From Phocaeicola abscessus CCUG 55929 (GTDB taxonomy: Bacteria; Bacteroidota; Bacteroidia; Bacteroidales; Bacteroidaceae): a DNA stretch of 64,000 nt. Of this stretch, positions 53,126-62,941 are shown in pieces; position 1 is the first letter of the stretch, and each line of letters begins with the position of its first letter. Made by a program: the position numbers and the translations under genes. The stretch lies in contig NZ_HE997184.1 of the NCBI RefSeq assembly GCF_000312445.1, forward strand, positions 133,346 to 197,345. The letters run 5' to 3'. The notes under the pieces were generated by a model. That model did not search any database, had not been told where the DNA came from, and saw nothing but the letters and a program-made list of their open reading frames with translations.

Positions 53126-54211
53126 ATGGCAGCAGAAGATGTAGTTTTAATGAAGGGCAATGAAGCCATCGCCCAAGCAGCCATCAACTTCGGCGTGGAT
53201 GCTTATTTCGGTTATCCGATTACTCCGCAGTCGGAAGTTTTGGAAACGCTCGCCGCCTTGAAACCGTGGGAAACGACAGGTATGGTAGTAGTCCAGGCGG
53301 AAAGCGAATTAGCAGCTATCAATATGGTGTACGGAGGCGCCGGAAGCGGGAAAATGTGCATGACCTCCTCCTCGAGTCCGGGCGTGAGCTTAAAACAGGA
53401 AGGTATATCCTACCTTGCAGGTGCGGAACTTCCCTGTTTAATCGTCAACGTGATGAGGGGAGGTCCCGGACTGGGGACGATCCAGCCCAGTCAGGCAGAT
53501 TATTTTCAAACAGTAAAAGGCGGAGGGCACGGCGATTATCGCCTGATCACCTTAGCGCCGGCATCCGTTCAGGAGATGGCCGACCATGTCGGTCTGGCTT
53601 TCGATTTGGCTTTCAAATATCTCAATCCGGCCATCATCCTCGCCGACGGAGTCATCGGTCAGATGATGGAAAAAGTCGTTTTACCCCCCCCCCGCCGCCG
53701 ATTGACTGACGAAGAAGTCATCGCTCGTTGCCCTTGGGCTGCGAACGGGCGGACGAACGGCAGAGCTCCCAATATTATCACCTCCTTAGAGCTCGACCCG
53801 GCTATCATGGAGAAGCGCAATATTCACCTTCAGGAGAAATACAAAACGATTCAGGAGAAAGAAGTGCGCTTTGAGGAGATAACATGCGAAGACGCCGAAT
53901 ATCTTATCGTAGCGTTCGGATCGTGCGCGCGTATTGCGTTAAAGGCCGTCGAAGGGGCGCGTTCCGAAGGCATTAAAGTCGGTTTGCTCCGTCCCATCAC
54001 GTTGTGGCCGTTTCCGGACAAGACGATTGCCGAACGAGCCAAACGGGTAAAAGGAATACTTGTCGTCGAGCTGAATGCCGGACAAATGGTTGAAGATGTC
54101 AAACTTGCCGTCGAATGCAAGATCCCCGTCGAACATTTCGGCAGATTAGGCGGCATCGTTCCCGATCCGGATGAAGTGATCGCCGCATTGAAAGAGAAAA
54201 TCGTGAAATAA
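53126..54211 (+). CDS. korA: 2-ketoacid:ferredoxin oxidoreductase alpha subunit (KorA/VorB)
   Basis: A 361-residue subunit with the pyrimidine-binding domain (GNEAIAQAAINFGVDAYFGYPITPQSE), the AESELAAINMVYGGAGSG block and GGPGLGTIQPSQADYFQ. The complex oxidises 2-oxoglutarate or branched-chain 2-oxoacids to acyl-CoA with reduced ferredoxin; the specificity cannot be settled from sequence. A run of ten C bases (53684-53693) encodes the PPPR stretch after residue 186. Confidence 0.9.
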   Translation: MAAEDVVLMKGNEAIAQAAINFGVDAYFGYPITPQSEVLETLAALKPWETTGMVVVQAESELAAINMVYGGAGSGKMCMTSSSSPGVSLKQEGISYLAGAELPCLIVNVMRGGPGLGTIQPSQADYFQTVKGGGHGDYRLITLAPASVQEMADHVGLAFDLAFKYLNPAIILADGVIGQMMEKVVLPPPRRRLTDEEVIARCPWAANGRTNGRAPNIITSLELDPAIMEKRNIHLQEKYKTIQEKEVRFEEITCEDAEYLIVAFGSCARIALKAVEGARSEGIKVGLLRPITLWPFPDKTIAERAKRVKGILVVELNAGQMVEDVKLAVECKIPVEHFGRLGGIVPDPDEVIAALKEKIVK

Positions 54212-54221
54212 ATCGAATCGT

Positions 54222-54386
54222 ATGAATACAATTGCTCTCAGAAACGTATTGAATATCATCTTTCTCGCCTTGGCGATCGTGGCGGTCATCCTTTACTTCA
54301 CAGCAGGATTTACCGTATTCATCTATGTATGCGCTGTCGCCATCTTCGTGAAATTGATAGAATTCTCTTTACGATTCATGTTTTAA
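54222..54386 (+). CDS. 54-aa membrane miniprotein inside the kor operon
   Basis: ATG at 54222, ten bases after the korA stop; TAA at 54386, 18 bases before korB. Two hydrophobic segments (NIIFLALAIVAVILYF and TVFIYVCAVAIFVKLI) joined by a TAGF turn predict a two-helix hairpin in the inner membrane. It may tether the soluble oxidoreductase to the membrane. Spacing and composition are gene-like. Confidence 0.7.
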   Translation: MNTIALRNVLNIIFLALAIVAVILYFTAGFTVFIYVCAVAIFVKLIEFSLRFMF

Positions 54387-54404
54387 CCAATAGGAGATTA
54401 GATT

Positions 54405-55217
54405 ATGACAAGAGAAGAAATCATAAAGCCCGAGAATATCGTATATACCAAACCCGTCCTCATGAACGATAACCCCATGCACTACTGCCCGGGCTGCAGT
54501 CACGGAGTGGTTCACAAACTCATTGCGGAAGTTATCGAAGAGATGGGCATGGAGCACAAAACTGTCGCCATCTCGCCCGTGGGATGTTCTGTCTTTGCCT
54601 ACAATTACTTGGATATCGATTGGCAAGAAGCCGCTCACGGCAGAGCGCCGGCACTGGCAACCGCCGTCAAACGGCTTTGGCCCGACAGATTGGTCTTTAC
54701 CTATCAAGGCGACGGCGACTTGGCCTGCATCGGTACGGCCGAAACCATCCATGCCTTGAATCGCGGGGAGAACATCACGATCATCTTCATCAACAACGCT
54801 ATTTACGGGATGACTGGCGGACAGATGGCCCCGACGACCTTGCTCGGCATGAAGACAGCGACGTGCCCCTACGGCCGCGATCCGAAGCTCCACGGCTATC
54901 CGTTAAAGATGGCCGACATCGCCGCCCAGCTCGAGGGTACTTGTTATGTGACCCGGCAATCGGTCGACACCGTCGCCCGTATCCGTCGCGCCAAAAAAGC
55001 GATTCGGAAAGCGTTCGACAACTCCATGCAGGGCAAAGGTTCCAACCTCGTCGAAATCGTCTCGACGTGTAATTCCGGTTGGAAAATGAGTCCGGTAAAA
55101 TCAAACCAATGGCTGGAACAGAATATGGTTCCGTCTTACCCTTTGGGCGATTTAAAAGATGTCGCACAGGTTACCACGCCGAATGTATTCAATTTAGCTC
55201 TCGCAGAAAATAATTAA
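54405..55217 (+). CDS. korB: 2-ketoacid:ferredoxin oxidoreductase beta subunit (TPP-binding)
   Basis: A 270-residue subunit carrying the thiamine diphosphate site: YCPGCSHGVVHKLI, VGCSVFAYNYLD, GRAPALATAVKR, then GDGDLACIGTAETIHALNRGENITIIFINNAIYGMTGGQ with the GDGD...NN Mg2+/TPP motif. Pairs with KorA to form the catalytic core. Confidence 0.95.
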   Translation: MTREEIIKPENIVYTKPVLMNDNPMHYCPGCSHGVVHKLIAEVIEEMGMEHKTVAISPVGCSVFAYNYLDIDWQEAAHGRAPALATAVKRLWPDRLVFTYQGDGDLACIGTAETIHALNRGENITIIFINNAIYGMTGGQMAPTTLLGMKTATCPYGRDPKLHGYPLKMADIAAQLEGTCYVTRQSVDTVARIRRAKKAIRKAFDNSMQGKGSNLVEIVSTCNSGWKMSPVKSNQWLEQNMVPSYPLGDLKDVAQVTTPNVFNLALAENN

Positions 55218-55222
55218 AAAAC

Positions 55223-55768
55223 ATGAAACAAGAAATAATCATAGCAGGATTCGGAGGACAAGGAGTTTTGTCGATGGGCAAAATCCTGGCTTACTCCGGA
55301 CTGATGGAAGACAAAGAAGTGACCTGGATGCCCGCCTACGGCCCCGAGCAACGCGGCGGTACCGCCAACGTAACGGTCATCGTCAGCGACGACCGCATCT
55401 CCTCTCCCATCTTGAGCCAATACGATACCGCCATCATCCTCAATCAACCTTCATTGGCCAAGTTCGAAAGCAAAGTCAAATCCGAAGGAATCCTCATTTA
55501 CGATGGTTACGGCATCATCGAACCTCCTACGCGCAAAGACATTCAAGTCTATCGGATCGATGCGATGGACGAGGCCAACGAGCGGGGAATGGCGAAAACG
55601 TTCAACATGATGGTCCTGGGAGGGCTGCTGAAACTGAGGCCGGTCGTATCTATCGAAAGCGTGATAAAGGCCCTGCGCAAGACCTTGCCGGAACGACATC
55701 ACCACCTGATTCCCGAGAACGAAGAAGCGATCCGCATCGGTATGGACATTATCAGAAAAGTAGAATGA
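55223..55768 (+). CDS. korC: 2-ketoacid:ferredoxin oxidoreductase gamma subunit
   Basis: A 181-residue gamma domain (IIAGFGGQGVLSMGKILAYSG, YGPEQRGGTANVTVIVSDDRI) that binds CoA-linked intermediates in the complex. Starts 5 bases after korB; its stop overlaps the porin start (ATGA). Confidence 0.95.
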   Translation: MKQEIIIAGFGGQGVLSMGKILAYSGLMEDKEVTWMPAYGPEQRGGTANVTVIVSDDRISSPILSQYDTAIILNQPSLAKFESKVKSEGILIYDGYGIIEPPTRKDIQVYRIDAMDEANERGMAKTFNMMVLGGLLKLRPVVSIESVIKALRKTLPERHHHLIPENEEAIRIGMDIIRKVE

Positions 55769-57885
55769 GTTTGCGTGCTTTGTTCCCGCTCATGAAAAGA
55801 AAGGGGTTCTTCCTCACCGTCGCTTTCTGGTGCTGTCAAGCCGGTTTAATGGCGCAGCTAAACAACGGCCTCGGTTCATCGGCCAGCGGGTTGTCGATGG
55901 GAAATCGCGACAGGAACGGCAACCCGATCGATACCACGGCTGTGGTGGATGCCAATACCGTCCCCATCGGGTTGTTTTCGTGGAAGATCGACCGCCGCTT
56001 CGGCGACGTCGCCAACGTTCCCGTCGATACGCTCGAACATCAGTTCCAAAACACGAATATGACGGACGGAATGACCGGTCAATACAACTTTTTGGGGAAC
56101 TTAGGTGCTCCGCGATTAAGTCGCATCTACTTCGATCGGCGGGATTGGAGCCAATTCATCTTTACCGATCCTTACGATTTCAGTGTCATCCGTCCGGAAG
56201 ACCTGATCTTTACAAATACGAAATCGCCTTTTACCAATCTGAGCTACTACAAAGAATTCGACAGTCAAAACGGCGAAGAACGCTTCAAATCGTATTTCGC
56301 CATCAACGCCAACAGGAAATTGAACTTCGGCTTTTATGCCGACTATATCTACGGACGCGGACATTATACCGATCAATCCACCGCTTTGTTCAACGGCGGC
56401 GTATTCTCGTCGTATAGAGGCGACAAATACGCCATGCACTTCATCTTTAACAACGATAACTTGAAAGTAGCCGAAAACGGAGGCATCTCGGACGACAGAT
56501 ACATCACCAATCCGTTGGATATGGCCGAAGGGAAGCGACAATACAAATCGTACGATATCCCCGTGAACCTGCAACAGGTCTGGAATCACCATACGAGCTA
56601 TCACGCTTTCTTAACTCATCGGTACAGCCTCGGCTTTCACAGGGAGAAGACCGATTCCGTAACAAAAGATTCCGTCAGAACCGTCCGGATATTCGTTCCG
56701 GTCACCAGCTTTATTCACACTTTCCAGTACGATACCAATCAACGGAAGTACATCTCGTACAACGTCAAGCAAAATCAGACATACTGGAAGAATCAGTATT
56801 TAGGAAACGATTCCGTGGATCAAACTCACCGGATATCCGTCAAAAACACGTTCGCCCTCGAATTGAAAGAGGGTTTCAACAAATGGGCGCAGGTCGGTCT
56901 GACCGCTTTCATCTCCCACGAGTACCGCAGTTTCTCGCTGCCCGACAGTGTTCTGAACAAAAACGTCCGGCAAAGAACGACCTATAAGGAGAACGTGATC
57001 TCGGTAGGAGGTCGATTGGCCAAACGCTTAGGGAAAACCATCCATTACAAAGCCTTGGGCGAACTGGCGATAGCCGGCGAAGATGCCGGACAATTCACTT
57101 TGGAAGGAAACGCCGACTTGAACATCCGACTGCTTGGCGATACGGTCCGGCTGGATTTGAACGGCTTCGTAAAGAACCAACATCCGGTCTTCTATTTCCG
57201 GCACTTCCATTCCAAACATTATTGGTGGGATAACGAATGGGATAAGACGATGCGAACCCGTATCGAAGGGAAATTGAGTTTCGACAAGTTCGGAACCGTA
57301 GTCCGGGCGGGTGTCGAGAATATCAAAAACTATGTTTACCTGACCAACACGAGCAGCGCGGTGACTGATTCGGAGGGAAAAACCACGAGATTCTTAAACG
57401 ATGCCGCCGTGAAACAAGACGACGGGAATATCCAAGTACTGACAGCTCAGATTCAACAGCGCTTCCACGTAGGCATTCTGCACGTGGATGCGGAAGCTAC
57501 TTACCAGAAATCGAGCAAAAAAGACGCGCTCCCCTTGCCGCCTTTATCGGTGTACGGAAATATCTACCTCCAGACGGCGCTTGCCAAAAAAGTGCTCCGC
57601 ATCGAATTGGGCGCCGACGTGCGTTACTTCACCAAATACAACGCCCCCGACTATGCCGTGGCTATGGGGCAATATTATTTGCAGAACCCCGACAACATCG
57701 TCTCTATCGGGGGATATCCGATCGTCAACGCCTATGTGAACATGCACCTGAAACGAACGAGAATCTTCGTCATGATGTCGCACCTCAATGAGGGGTCAGG
57801 CAGTTCGAATTACTTCCTCGCTCCTCACTACCCCATTAATCCAAAAATCTTTAAGATCGGATTGTCGTGGAATTTCTTCGACTAA
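55765..57885 (+). CDS. Putative porin (Porin_10 family outer-membrane barrel)
   Basis: A 706-residue protein with a signal peptide ending near GLMAQLNN (possibly from the second Met, MKRKGFFLTVAF). The body is one long series of amphipathic strands rich in Tyr, Phe, Asn and Lys (RDWSQFIFTDPYDFS, FGFYADYIYGRGHY, HYWWDNEWDKTMRTRIEG) ending in FKIGLSWNFFD, a typical C-terminal aromatic for barrel insertion. Translationally coupled to korC, an odd partner for an outer-membrane protein. Confidence 0.85.
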   Translation: MSLRALFPLMKRKGFFLTVAFWCCQAGLMAQLNNGLGSSASGLSMGNRDRNGNPIDTTAVVDANTVPIGLFSWKIDRRFGDVANVPVDTLEHQFQNTNMTDGMTGQYNFLGNLGAPRLSRIYFDRRDWSQFIFTDPYDFSVIRPEDLIFTNTKSPFTNLSYYKEFDSQNGEERFKSYFAINANRKLNFGFYADYIYGRGHYTDQSTALFNGGVFSSYRGDKYAMHFIFNNDNLKVAENGGISDDRYITNPLDMAEGKRQYKSYDIPVNLQQVWNHHTSYHAFLTHRYSLGFHREKTDSVTKDSVRTVRIFVPVTSFIHTFQYDTNQRKYISYNVKQNQTYWKNQYLGNDSVDQTHRISVKNTFALELKEGFNKWAQVGLTAFISHEYRSFSLPDSVLNKNVRQRTTYKENVISVGGRLAKRLGKTIHYKALGELAIAGEDAGQFTLEGNADLNIRLLGDTVRLDLNGFVKNQHPVFYFRHFHSKHYWWDNEWDKTMRTRIEGKLSFDKFGTVVRAGVENIKNYVYLTNTSSAVTDSEGKTTRFLNDAAVKQDDGNIQVLTAQIQQRFHVGILHVDAEATYQKSSKKDALPLPPLSVYGNIYLQTALAKKVLRIELGADVRYFTKYNAPDYAVAMGQYYLQNPDNIVSIGGYPIVNAYVNMHLKRTRIFVMMSHLNEGSGSSNYFLAPHYPINPKIFKIGLSWNFFD

Positions 57886-57896
57886 CTCTAATACGT

Positions 57897-58757
57897 ATGA
57901 TCGTACCTGTCAAGCCGGAAAGAAGACTCCGAAAAAAGAAATTAAAGAGAAACGGATACCTATTTCTGTCGATTCTTCTGTCGGGGACTCTCTCGCTGCT
58001 TTCTATCAAGTGCCGAGAAAGCAAACATGAATATGTTCCGAGAGATTATCCGGAAATCTTGACTTCGGGCGTGCTCCACGCCGTCACCGAATACAATTCC
58101 ATCAGCTTCTATGCCCGTACGGACACGGTGGAAGGTTTCCATTACGAGCTATTGCAGGCTTTTGCCAAGAGTAAAGGATTGAAAGTGGAGATCGTTCCAA
58201 AAATGAACTTCGACGAGCGACTGAAGGGCGTTCTCTCCGGGAGGTACGACCTATTGGCCAACAGCACGCCCACCACCAGCGAACTCTCAGACACCCTGAG
58301 CTTTACCCATCCGATCCTCGTAAGCAAACAGATTCTTGTACAACGGATGGCTCTCGAGGGAAACGACACGACCTTTATCCACAACCACTTAGAGCTGGCA
58401 AACAAAATCATTCATGTAGCAAAGGGCTCACCGGTAATTAGTCGCATCCGGAACTTAAGCAACGAGATCGGCGAGAACATCCAAGTGAAGGAAATCGAAC
58501 GATACGGACCGGAACAATTACTGGCACTGGTCTCCAACGGTGATATCGACTATGCCGTCTGCGACGAAAATACGGCCAAAGCCTCGCTGGTCGACTTCCC
58601 CAACCTGGACATCGGCATGGATATCAGCTTCTCGCAATTCTACTCGTGGGGTGTCAACAAACGATCCCCCATATTGTTAGACAGCCTGAACAGCTGGTTG
58701 GACCACTTCCTCCCCACGAGAGACTTCAGGAGGCTGAAAGAAAAATACTTTCGATAG
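57897..58757 (+). CDS. Periplasmic substrate-binding (SBP_bac_3/MltF N-terminal-like) protein
   Basis: A 286-residue exported protein starting at MIVPVKPERR, 11 bases after the porin. After a basic segment and a hydrophobic signal helix (GYLFLSILLSGTLSLLSI) comes a two-lobe binding domain (SGVLHAVTEYNSISFYART, GFHYELLQAFAKSKGLKVEIV, GRYDLLANSTPTTSELSDTLSFTHPIL, YAVCDENTAKASLVDFPNL). The lytic transglycosylase domain of MltF is absent. It may bind an amino acid or a muropeptide; no transporter genes are adjacent. Confidence 0.85.
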   Translation: MIVPVKPERRLRKKKLKRNGYLFLSILLSGTLSLLSIKCRESKHEYVPRDYPEILTSGVLHAVTEYNSISFYARTDTVEGFHYELLQAFAKSKGLKVEIVPKMNFDERLKGVLSGRYDLLANSTPTTSELSDTLSFTHPILVSKQILVQRMALEGNDTTFIHNHLELANKIIHVAKGSPVISRIRNLSNEIGENIQVKEIERYGPEQLLALVSNGDIDYAVCDENTAKASLVDFPNLDIGMDISFSQFYSWGVNKRSPILLDSLNSWLDHFLPTRDFRRLKEKYFR

Positions 58758-58784
58758 CGGTTCGGAAAAATACCAAAATCTTAC

Positions 58785-58792
58785 TATCTTTG
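58785..58792 (+). promoter_or_regulatory. -7 box for the Gfo/Idh/MocA gene
   Basis: TATCTTTG, 35 bases before the ATG at 58828. Confidence 0.55.
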
Positions 58793-58827
58793 TGAAGCGT
58801 ATGAAAAACTCATGATAAGGAGTAACT

Positions 58828-59817
58828 ATGGAGTCACTGAAAATGGTTAATTGGGGGTTTATCGGTTGCGGTACGGTCACGGAAAAGAAAAGCGGTCCGG
58901 CTTTCTCCCTGGTCGAAGGATCGCGAGTAGTGGCGGTGATGAGCCGCGATAAGGAAAAGGCCGAATCCTACGCCGAACGGCATCACATCCCCAAATGGTA
59001 TTCCGATCCGTTAGCGCTAATCGAGGACGACGAAGTAAACGCCATCTATATCGCCACTCCGCCTTCTTCGCACGCCACGTTCGCCATCATGGCCATGAAA
59101 GCGGGGAAACCCGTTTACATCGAGAAACCGATGGCTGCCAATTACGAAGATTGCTGCCGCATCAACCGCATCTCGAAAGAGACGGGGGTCTCCTGTTTCG
59201 TCGCTTATTACCGACGTTATCTCCCTTACTTCCAAAAAGTAAGAGAGATCATCGAAGGCGGCGGGATAGGCCATGTGATGAACGTACAGATCCGCTTCGC
59301 CCAACCTCCGAGAGATCTGGACTACAACAGCACCAACCTCCCCTGGCGCGTACAGCCGGACATTGCCGGCGGCGGTTATTTCTACGACTTGGCACCGCAC
59401 CAGCTCGACCTCTTGCAAGACATGTTCGGCTGCATCCTCGAGGCCGAAGGATTCAAAAGCAATCGCGGCGGACTGTACACCGCCGAAGATACGGTAAGCG
59501 CCTGTTTCAAATTCGAATCCGGATTGCCCGGCTCGGGGTCGTGGTGCTTCGTCGCCCACGAATCGGCGAAGGAAGATCGCATCGAGATTATCGGAGACAA
59601 GGGGATGATGAGCTTCTCGGTATTCACGTACGACCCAATAACGCTTCACACGGAAAAAGGGCAGGAAGAATACTGTCCGCCCAACCCGCCGTACGTGCAG
59701 CTGCCGTTGATTCGACTTATCGTCGAACACTTGCAGGGCAAAGCCATTTGCACCTGCGACAACATCAGCGCTACCCCCGATAATTGGGTTATGGATCGTA
59801 TCCTGAACAAAATCTGA
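58828..59817 (+). CDS. Gfo/Idh/MocA family NAD(P)-dependent oxidoreductase
   Basis: A 329-residue dehydrogenase. The Rossmann fold starts at WGFIGCGTVTEKKSGPAF (start could be Met6, MVNWGF). The catalytic Lys lies in PVYIEKPMA, and the His/Asp pair in GGYFYDLAPHQLDLLQDMFG. The family oxidises or isomerises sugars and inositols; substrate unknown. The next gene follows after 9 bases. Confidence 0.92.
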   Translation: MESLKMVNWGFIGCGTVTEKKSGPAFSLVEGSRVVAVMSRDKEKAESYAERHHIPKWYSDPLALIEDDEVNAIYIATPPSSHATFAIMAMKAGKPVYIEKPMAANYEDCCRINRISKETGVSCFVAYYRRYLPYFQKVREIIEGGGIGHVMNVQIRFAQPPRDLDYNSTNLPWRVQPDIAGGGYFYDLAPHQLDLLQDMFGCILEAEGFKSNRGGLYTAEDTVSACFKFESGLPGSGSWCFVAHESAKEDRIEIIGDKGMMSFSVFTYDPITLHTEKGQEEYCPPNPPYVQLPLIRLIVEHLQGKAICTCDNISATPDNWVMDRILNKI

Positions 59818-59826
59818 TTATGCCAG

Positions 59827-61032
59827 ATGATCCTGTCGAGCCGATGTATCCTCCTCCCCTCCATGCTGCTTTTCTGCCTCTTGAGACTGCACGGCCAGGA
59901 GGTAAGAGATAGCAGCCGGTATGCACTCGAAAACTCGCCGACCGCCCCTCCGCAAACCTCTACCCTGAAACCGAACGGACTCCCGAACGAACCGTACGAT
60001 CTGCTTCACTTGGCCGACGACATCGCTCGCATCTGGCGACAGTCGGGCCGGCGGGTACGCAAGGAAATAAAAAAGTTCAACGCCATCGATACCGTTTACA
60101 TCGCGCCGAACAAGTACAACTTGGCCTTCATGCTGGAACGAAGCTATTGGTACGAGAACGTGCGCTTGGGAGGAAACACGGCGGAAAGCAGACAAAGTAT
60201 CGCCTTCAGCCCCAACCCCGACATGAAGGTAGGCATTTACTTCGGGTGGCGATGGTTGTTCCTCGGGTATACGTTCGATCTGAACGATGTGTTGGGAAAG
60301 AACGAGAAGAAGAAAAACAAGAAAGAGTTCGCCCTCAGCATCTACAGCTCCAAGTTTGGCGTAGACCTGTATTACAGAAAAACGGGAAGCAACTTCAAGA
60401 TACGCTCCTATCAGGGCTTCGACATCCCGAACGAACAGCGACGCGACCCGAATCGCGACTTCGACGGATTGCAATGCAGGATAAAAGGGATCGACGCTTA
60501 CTGGATCTTCAATTACAAACGGTTCTCCTACCCGGCCGTATACAGCCAATCGACGAACCAGAAGCGAAGTACGGGCTCGCTGATGGCGGGTTTCTCCTAT
60601 TCCCTACATCATTATCTGTTCGACCCTTCCCGATTGCCGTACCTCATGCGACTCCAACTCAACGAGGCGATGCACATCGGCGAAATCAAATATTCCAACT
60701 ACAGTCTGAACTTCGGCTACGGATACAACTGGGTGTTTGCCAAGCACTGTGCGGCCAATCTCTCCCTCCTGCCAGCCATCGGTTACAAGAAATCGAAAAT
60801 ATTCGCCGGCAAACAAGGCGCAGACGAGCCTTCGCTCCTCAATTTCAAATGGCTTAAGAAGGTCAACCTCGATCTGATAGGCCGGGCGGGCGTCGTGTGG
60901 AACGACAGCAAACACTTCGTCGGCGCATCCGTCGTCACGCACACCTACAATTACAGAAAAGAGAGCTTCACCCTCACCAATTCTTTCGCAACGCTGCGCA
61001 TCTACGCCGGATTCAACTTCTGGAAACGCTGA
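59827..61032 (+). CDS. DUF4421 domain outer-membrane-type protein
   Basis: A 401-residue protein with a signal peptide (LLFCLLRLHGQEV). The repeated aromatic/Gly strand pattern (VGIYFGWRWLFLGYTFDLND, LNFGYGYNWVFAKHCAANL, GVVWNDSKHFVGASVVTHTY) and the terminal IYAGFNFWKR indicate a barrel. DUF4421 is restricted to Bacteroidota and has no known function. It probably shares a transcript with the upstream dehydrogenase. Confidence 0.8.
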   Translation: MILSSRCILLPSMLLFCLLRLHGQEVRDSSRYALENSPTAPPQTSTLKPNGLPNEPYDLLHLADDIARIWRQSGRRVRKEIKKFNAIDTVYIAPNKYNLAFMLERSYWYENVRLGGNTAESRQSIAFSPNPDMKVGIYFGWRWLFLGYTFDLNDVLGKNEKKKNKKEFALSIYSSKFGVDLYYRKTGSNFKIRSYQGFDIPNEQRRDPNRDFDGLQCRIKGIDAYWIFNYKRFSYPAVYSQSTNQKRSTGSLMAGFSYSLHHYLFDPSRLPYLMRLQLNEAMHIGEIKYSNYSLNFGYGYNWVFAKHCAANLSLLPAIGYKKSKIFAGKQGADEPSLLNFKWLKKVNLDLIGRAGVVWNDSKHFVGASVVTHTYNYRKESFTLTNSFATLRIYAGFNFWKR

Positions 61033-61160
61033 ATCCTTCCCGATTAAGGCACGAGGCGTTGACGCCTGCAGATGTCGCTTACTTGGCACAACAAGACATA
61101 TTGCAGAAAGAACACTTCCTTCGACCGCCGACGCGATATCAGGCCACGACGCTATAAAAA

Positions 61161-61190
61161 CTCGGGGATACGCACCGGCACACCCCCGAG
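61161..61190 (-). terminator. Terminator of the FadL-like gene
   Basis: Stem CTCGGGG/CCCCGAG with a 16-base loop; on the minus strand it is followed by TTTTTATAG. It lies 43 bases after the stop of the minus-strand gene and may also serve the convergent DUF4421 gene. Confidence 0.6.
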
Positions 61191-61232
61191 GACACCATGA
61201 AGCGGTTATTACGCTATGCAATCCTTATCTTT

Positions 61233-62873
61233 TTAAAAGCGAGCTCCTATGGTCAATAACAACTGATGACGGGAAAAATCGATCTTGGTGGCAGGAAGCG
61301 TAGCCTCTTTCAACTTATCGTCGAAGGGGAAGAACTCCGTCTTATACACATCGTACTTGTATGCCAGATCGGCGTACCACCTATTTCCGCGATAACCCAA
61401 ACCGCACGTCGCCGTATGGCGATCCTTCGAGTTCAGAAAAGTTGTATTCGTGCTGTATGGAGCCAATGCATTATAGGCATTCTTATCGAAGGCGGCGGTA
61501 GCGTAATTATATCCGGCACGAACACTGAAAGCCTGAACAAAGCGATACTCCGCTCCGACTTTCATCGTATGAACGCCCTTCAAATACTTCTTCACGCTGA
61601 CCTGATCGCCTAATTCATCGCCGTCTACATCCCTCAACTTGCAGGTGCCGTAATCGGCGTATTCGTACTCGGCCCCGAAGGCGAAGGAAGTTCCGACCGT
61701 ACTTCCCATGTTTACGTTGAACTTCCATGGAGTTTGAATACGATAATCATAAGTCAGGTAATCCTGAGACAAATAATCGCTCAAGCGTTGGGAGTTGAAA
61801 GGTTTCTTTTCGCGATTGTCGAAAGCATGGATTTTCGAAGAAAGCACCGCGTCGTAATGTTCGGACAGGTCGTACCACGTCGGGGTATGGACGGCTATAC
61901 CGAAGCGGAAAGGGGATTCTTCGAACGGCCGAAAAATAGCACCCACTTTCAGGTCGACTCCCGTTCCGCTCAGCTCATAATAATTGTCGAGCGTATAACC
62001 ACCGTTATCGACCGGCTTGTCGCCCTCTTGCGGAATGGAATAAATACCGCCGTCCGATCCCTTGAAACCGATCAAATTTTCGGTATAAGTGGAAAAGCGG
62101 CTGTAATTAAGGTCGTAAACGCCTACCGTAGCTCCCAAATAAAACCGGTCGTCGAGATTAAAGGCCACATTGAAGTCATACGCCTGAATACCGCCCTTTT
62201 CCCGGCTATAGTAATTATTGTTCGCCCCGTTCCATCCGGCCGGACTATCGTACCCCAACGCTTTATTCGATTCCCAGCCTACCAAACCCGTACGGATGCC
62301 CATCAGGCCGAGTACGGAATACTTGGAATAGGCGTTTTGCGTGTAAGGATTTCCCTCCGACTCGAAAATCGAATTTATTTCTTTTTCGGTGATCCCCGCG
62401 TTATTCAAATTGTTGGCCAACTGCCATGTCTGCGAAAAACCGTCCAGATTGCCTCCCATCTCGAAGAGTCGGTTGAAATTTCGGCTCTTATGGTAGTTGA
62501 ATGCAAAGTTCACATACCGCAGGGAGGTGGTGTTACCGATCTTGTTGCTGTATACGAATCCGATCTGGTCAAACGAAGCGCGCGTTTTATCCTGATTGAT
62601 CTTCGTTCCCGCAAACGTGGCCTCGGCGCCCGTATGATTAAACCCGAAGGATACGGAAAGATCGTTGCTTCGGAAGATACCTATACCCGCGGGATTCGTT
62701 CCGATGGTCGATATATCGCCGCCCAAAGCACCCATCGCTCCGCCCATCCCGACGAAACGGGCTGTTCCGTTCAACTCATTGCTCATCACGCGCTCCGCAT
62801 CGTATAAGTTCTGCGCCTCTACTGTAGTCACAGCCCCTAACATAAAAGCTGCAATTATCCATTTATTTTTCAT
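61233..62873 (-). CDS. OmpP1/FadL-like outer-membrane protein
   Basis: A 546-residue barrel protein. The signal peptide (MKNKWIIAAFMLGAVTTVEAQ) sets the start; the longer frame to 62945 is rejected. The mature N-terminus ARFVGMGGAMGALGGDISTIGTNPAGIGIFRS is the typical FadL/PorV-like hatch motif, followed by alternating strands to LLTIGARF. Relatives transport hydrophobic compounds or act in secretion. Not clearly linked to its neighbours. Confidence 0.85.
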   Translation of the reverse strand: MKNKWIIAAFMLGAVTTVEAQNLYDAERVMSNELNGTARFVGMGGAMGALGGDISTIGTNPAGIGIFRSNDLSVSFGFNHTGAEATFAGTKINQDKTRASFDQIGFVYSNKIGNTTSLRYVNFAFNYHKSRNFNRLFEMGGNLDGFSQTWQLANNLNNAGITEKEINSIFESEGNPYTQNAYSKYSVLGLMGIRTGLVGWESNKALGYDSPAGWNGANNNYYSREKGGIQAYDFNVAFNLDDRFYLGATVGVYDLNYSRFSTYTENLIGFKGSDGGIYSIPQEGDKPVDNGGYTLDNYYELSGTGVDLKVGAIFRPFEESPFRFGIAVHTPTWYDLSEHYDAVLSSKIHAFDNREKKPFNSQRLSDYLSQDYLTYDYRIQTPWKFNVNMGSTVGTSFAFGAEYEYADYGTCKLRDVDGDELGDQVSVKKYLKGVHTMKVGAEYRFVQAFSVRAGYNYATAAFDKNAYNALAPYSTNTTFLNSKDRHTATCGLGYRGNRWYADLAYKYDVYKTEFFPFDDKLKEATLPATKIDFSRHQLLLTIGARF

Positions 62874-62941
62874 CTCTTCAAGTTTTATACTACCGATAAT
62901 ACTCATACCTAAAAAACACTCTTTCTTTCCCGTTCGCCTTT

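Noticed and set aside
57897-58757. Membrane-bound lytic transglycosylase MltF
   Set aside because: Only the solute-binding domain is present; the transglycosylase domain is missing.
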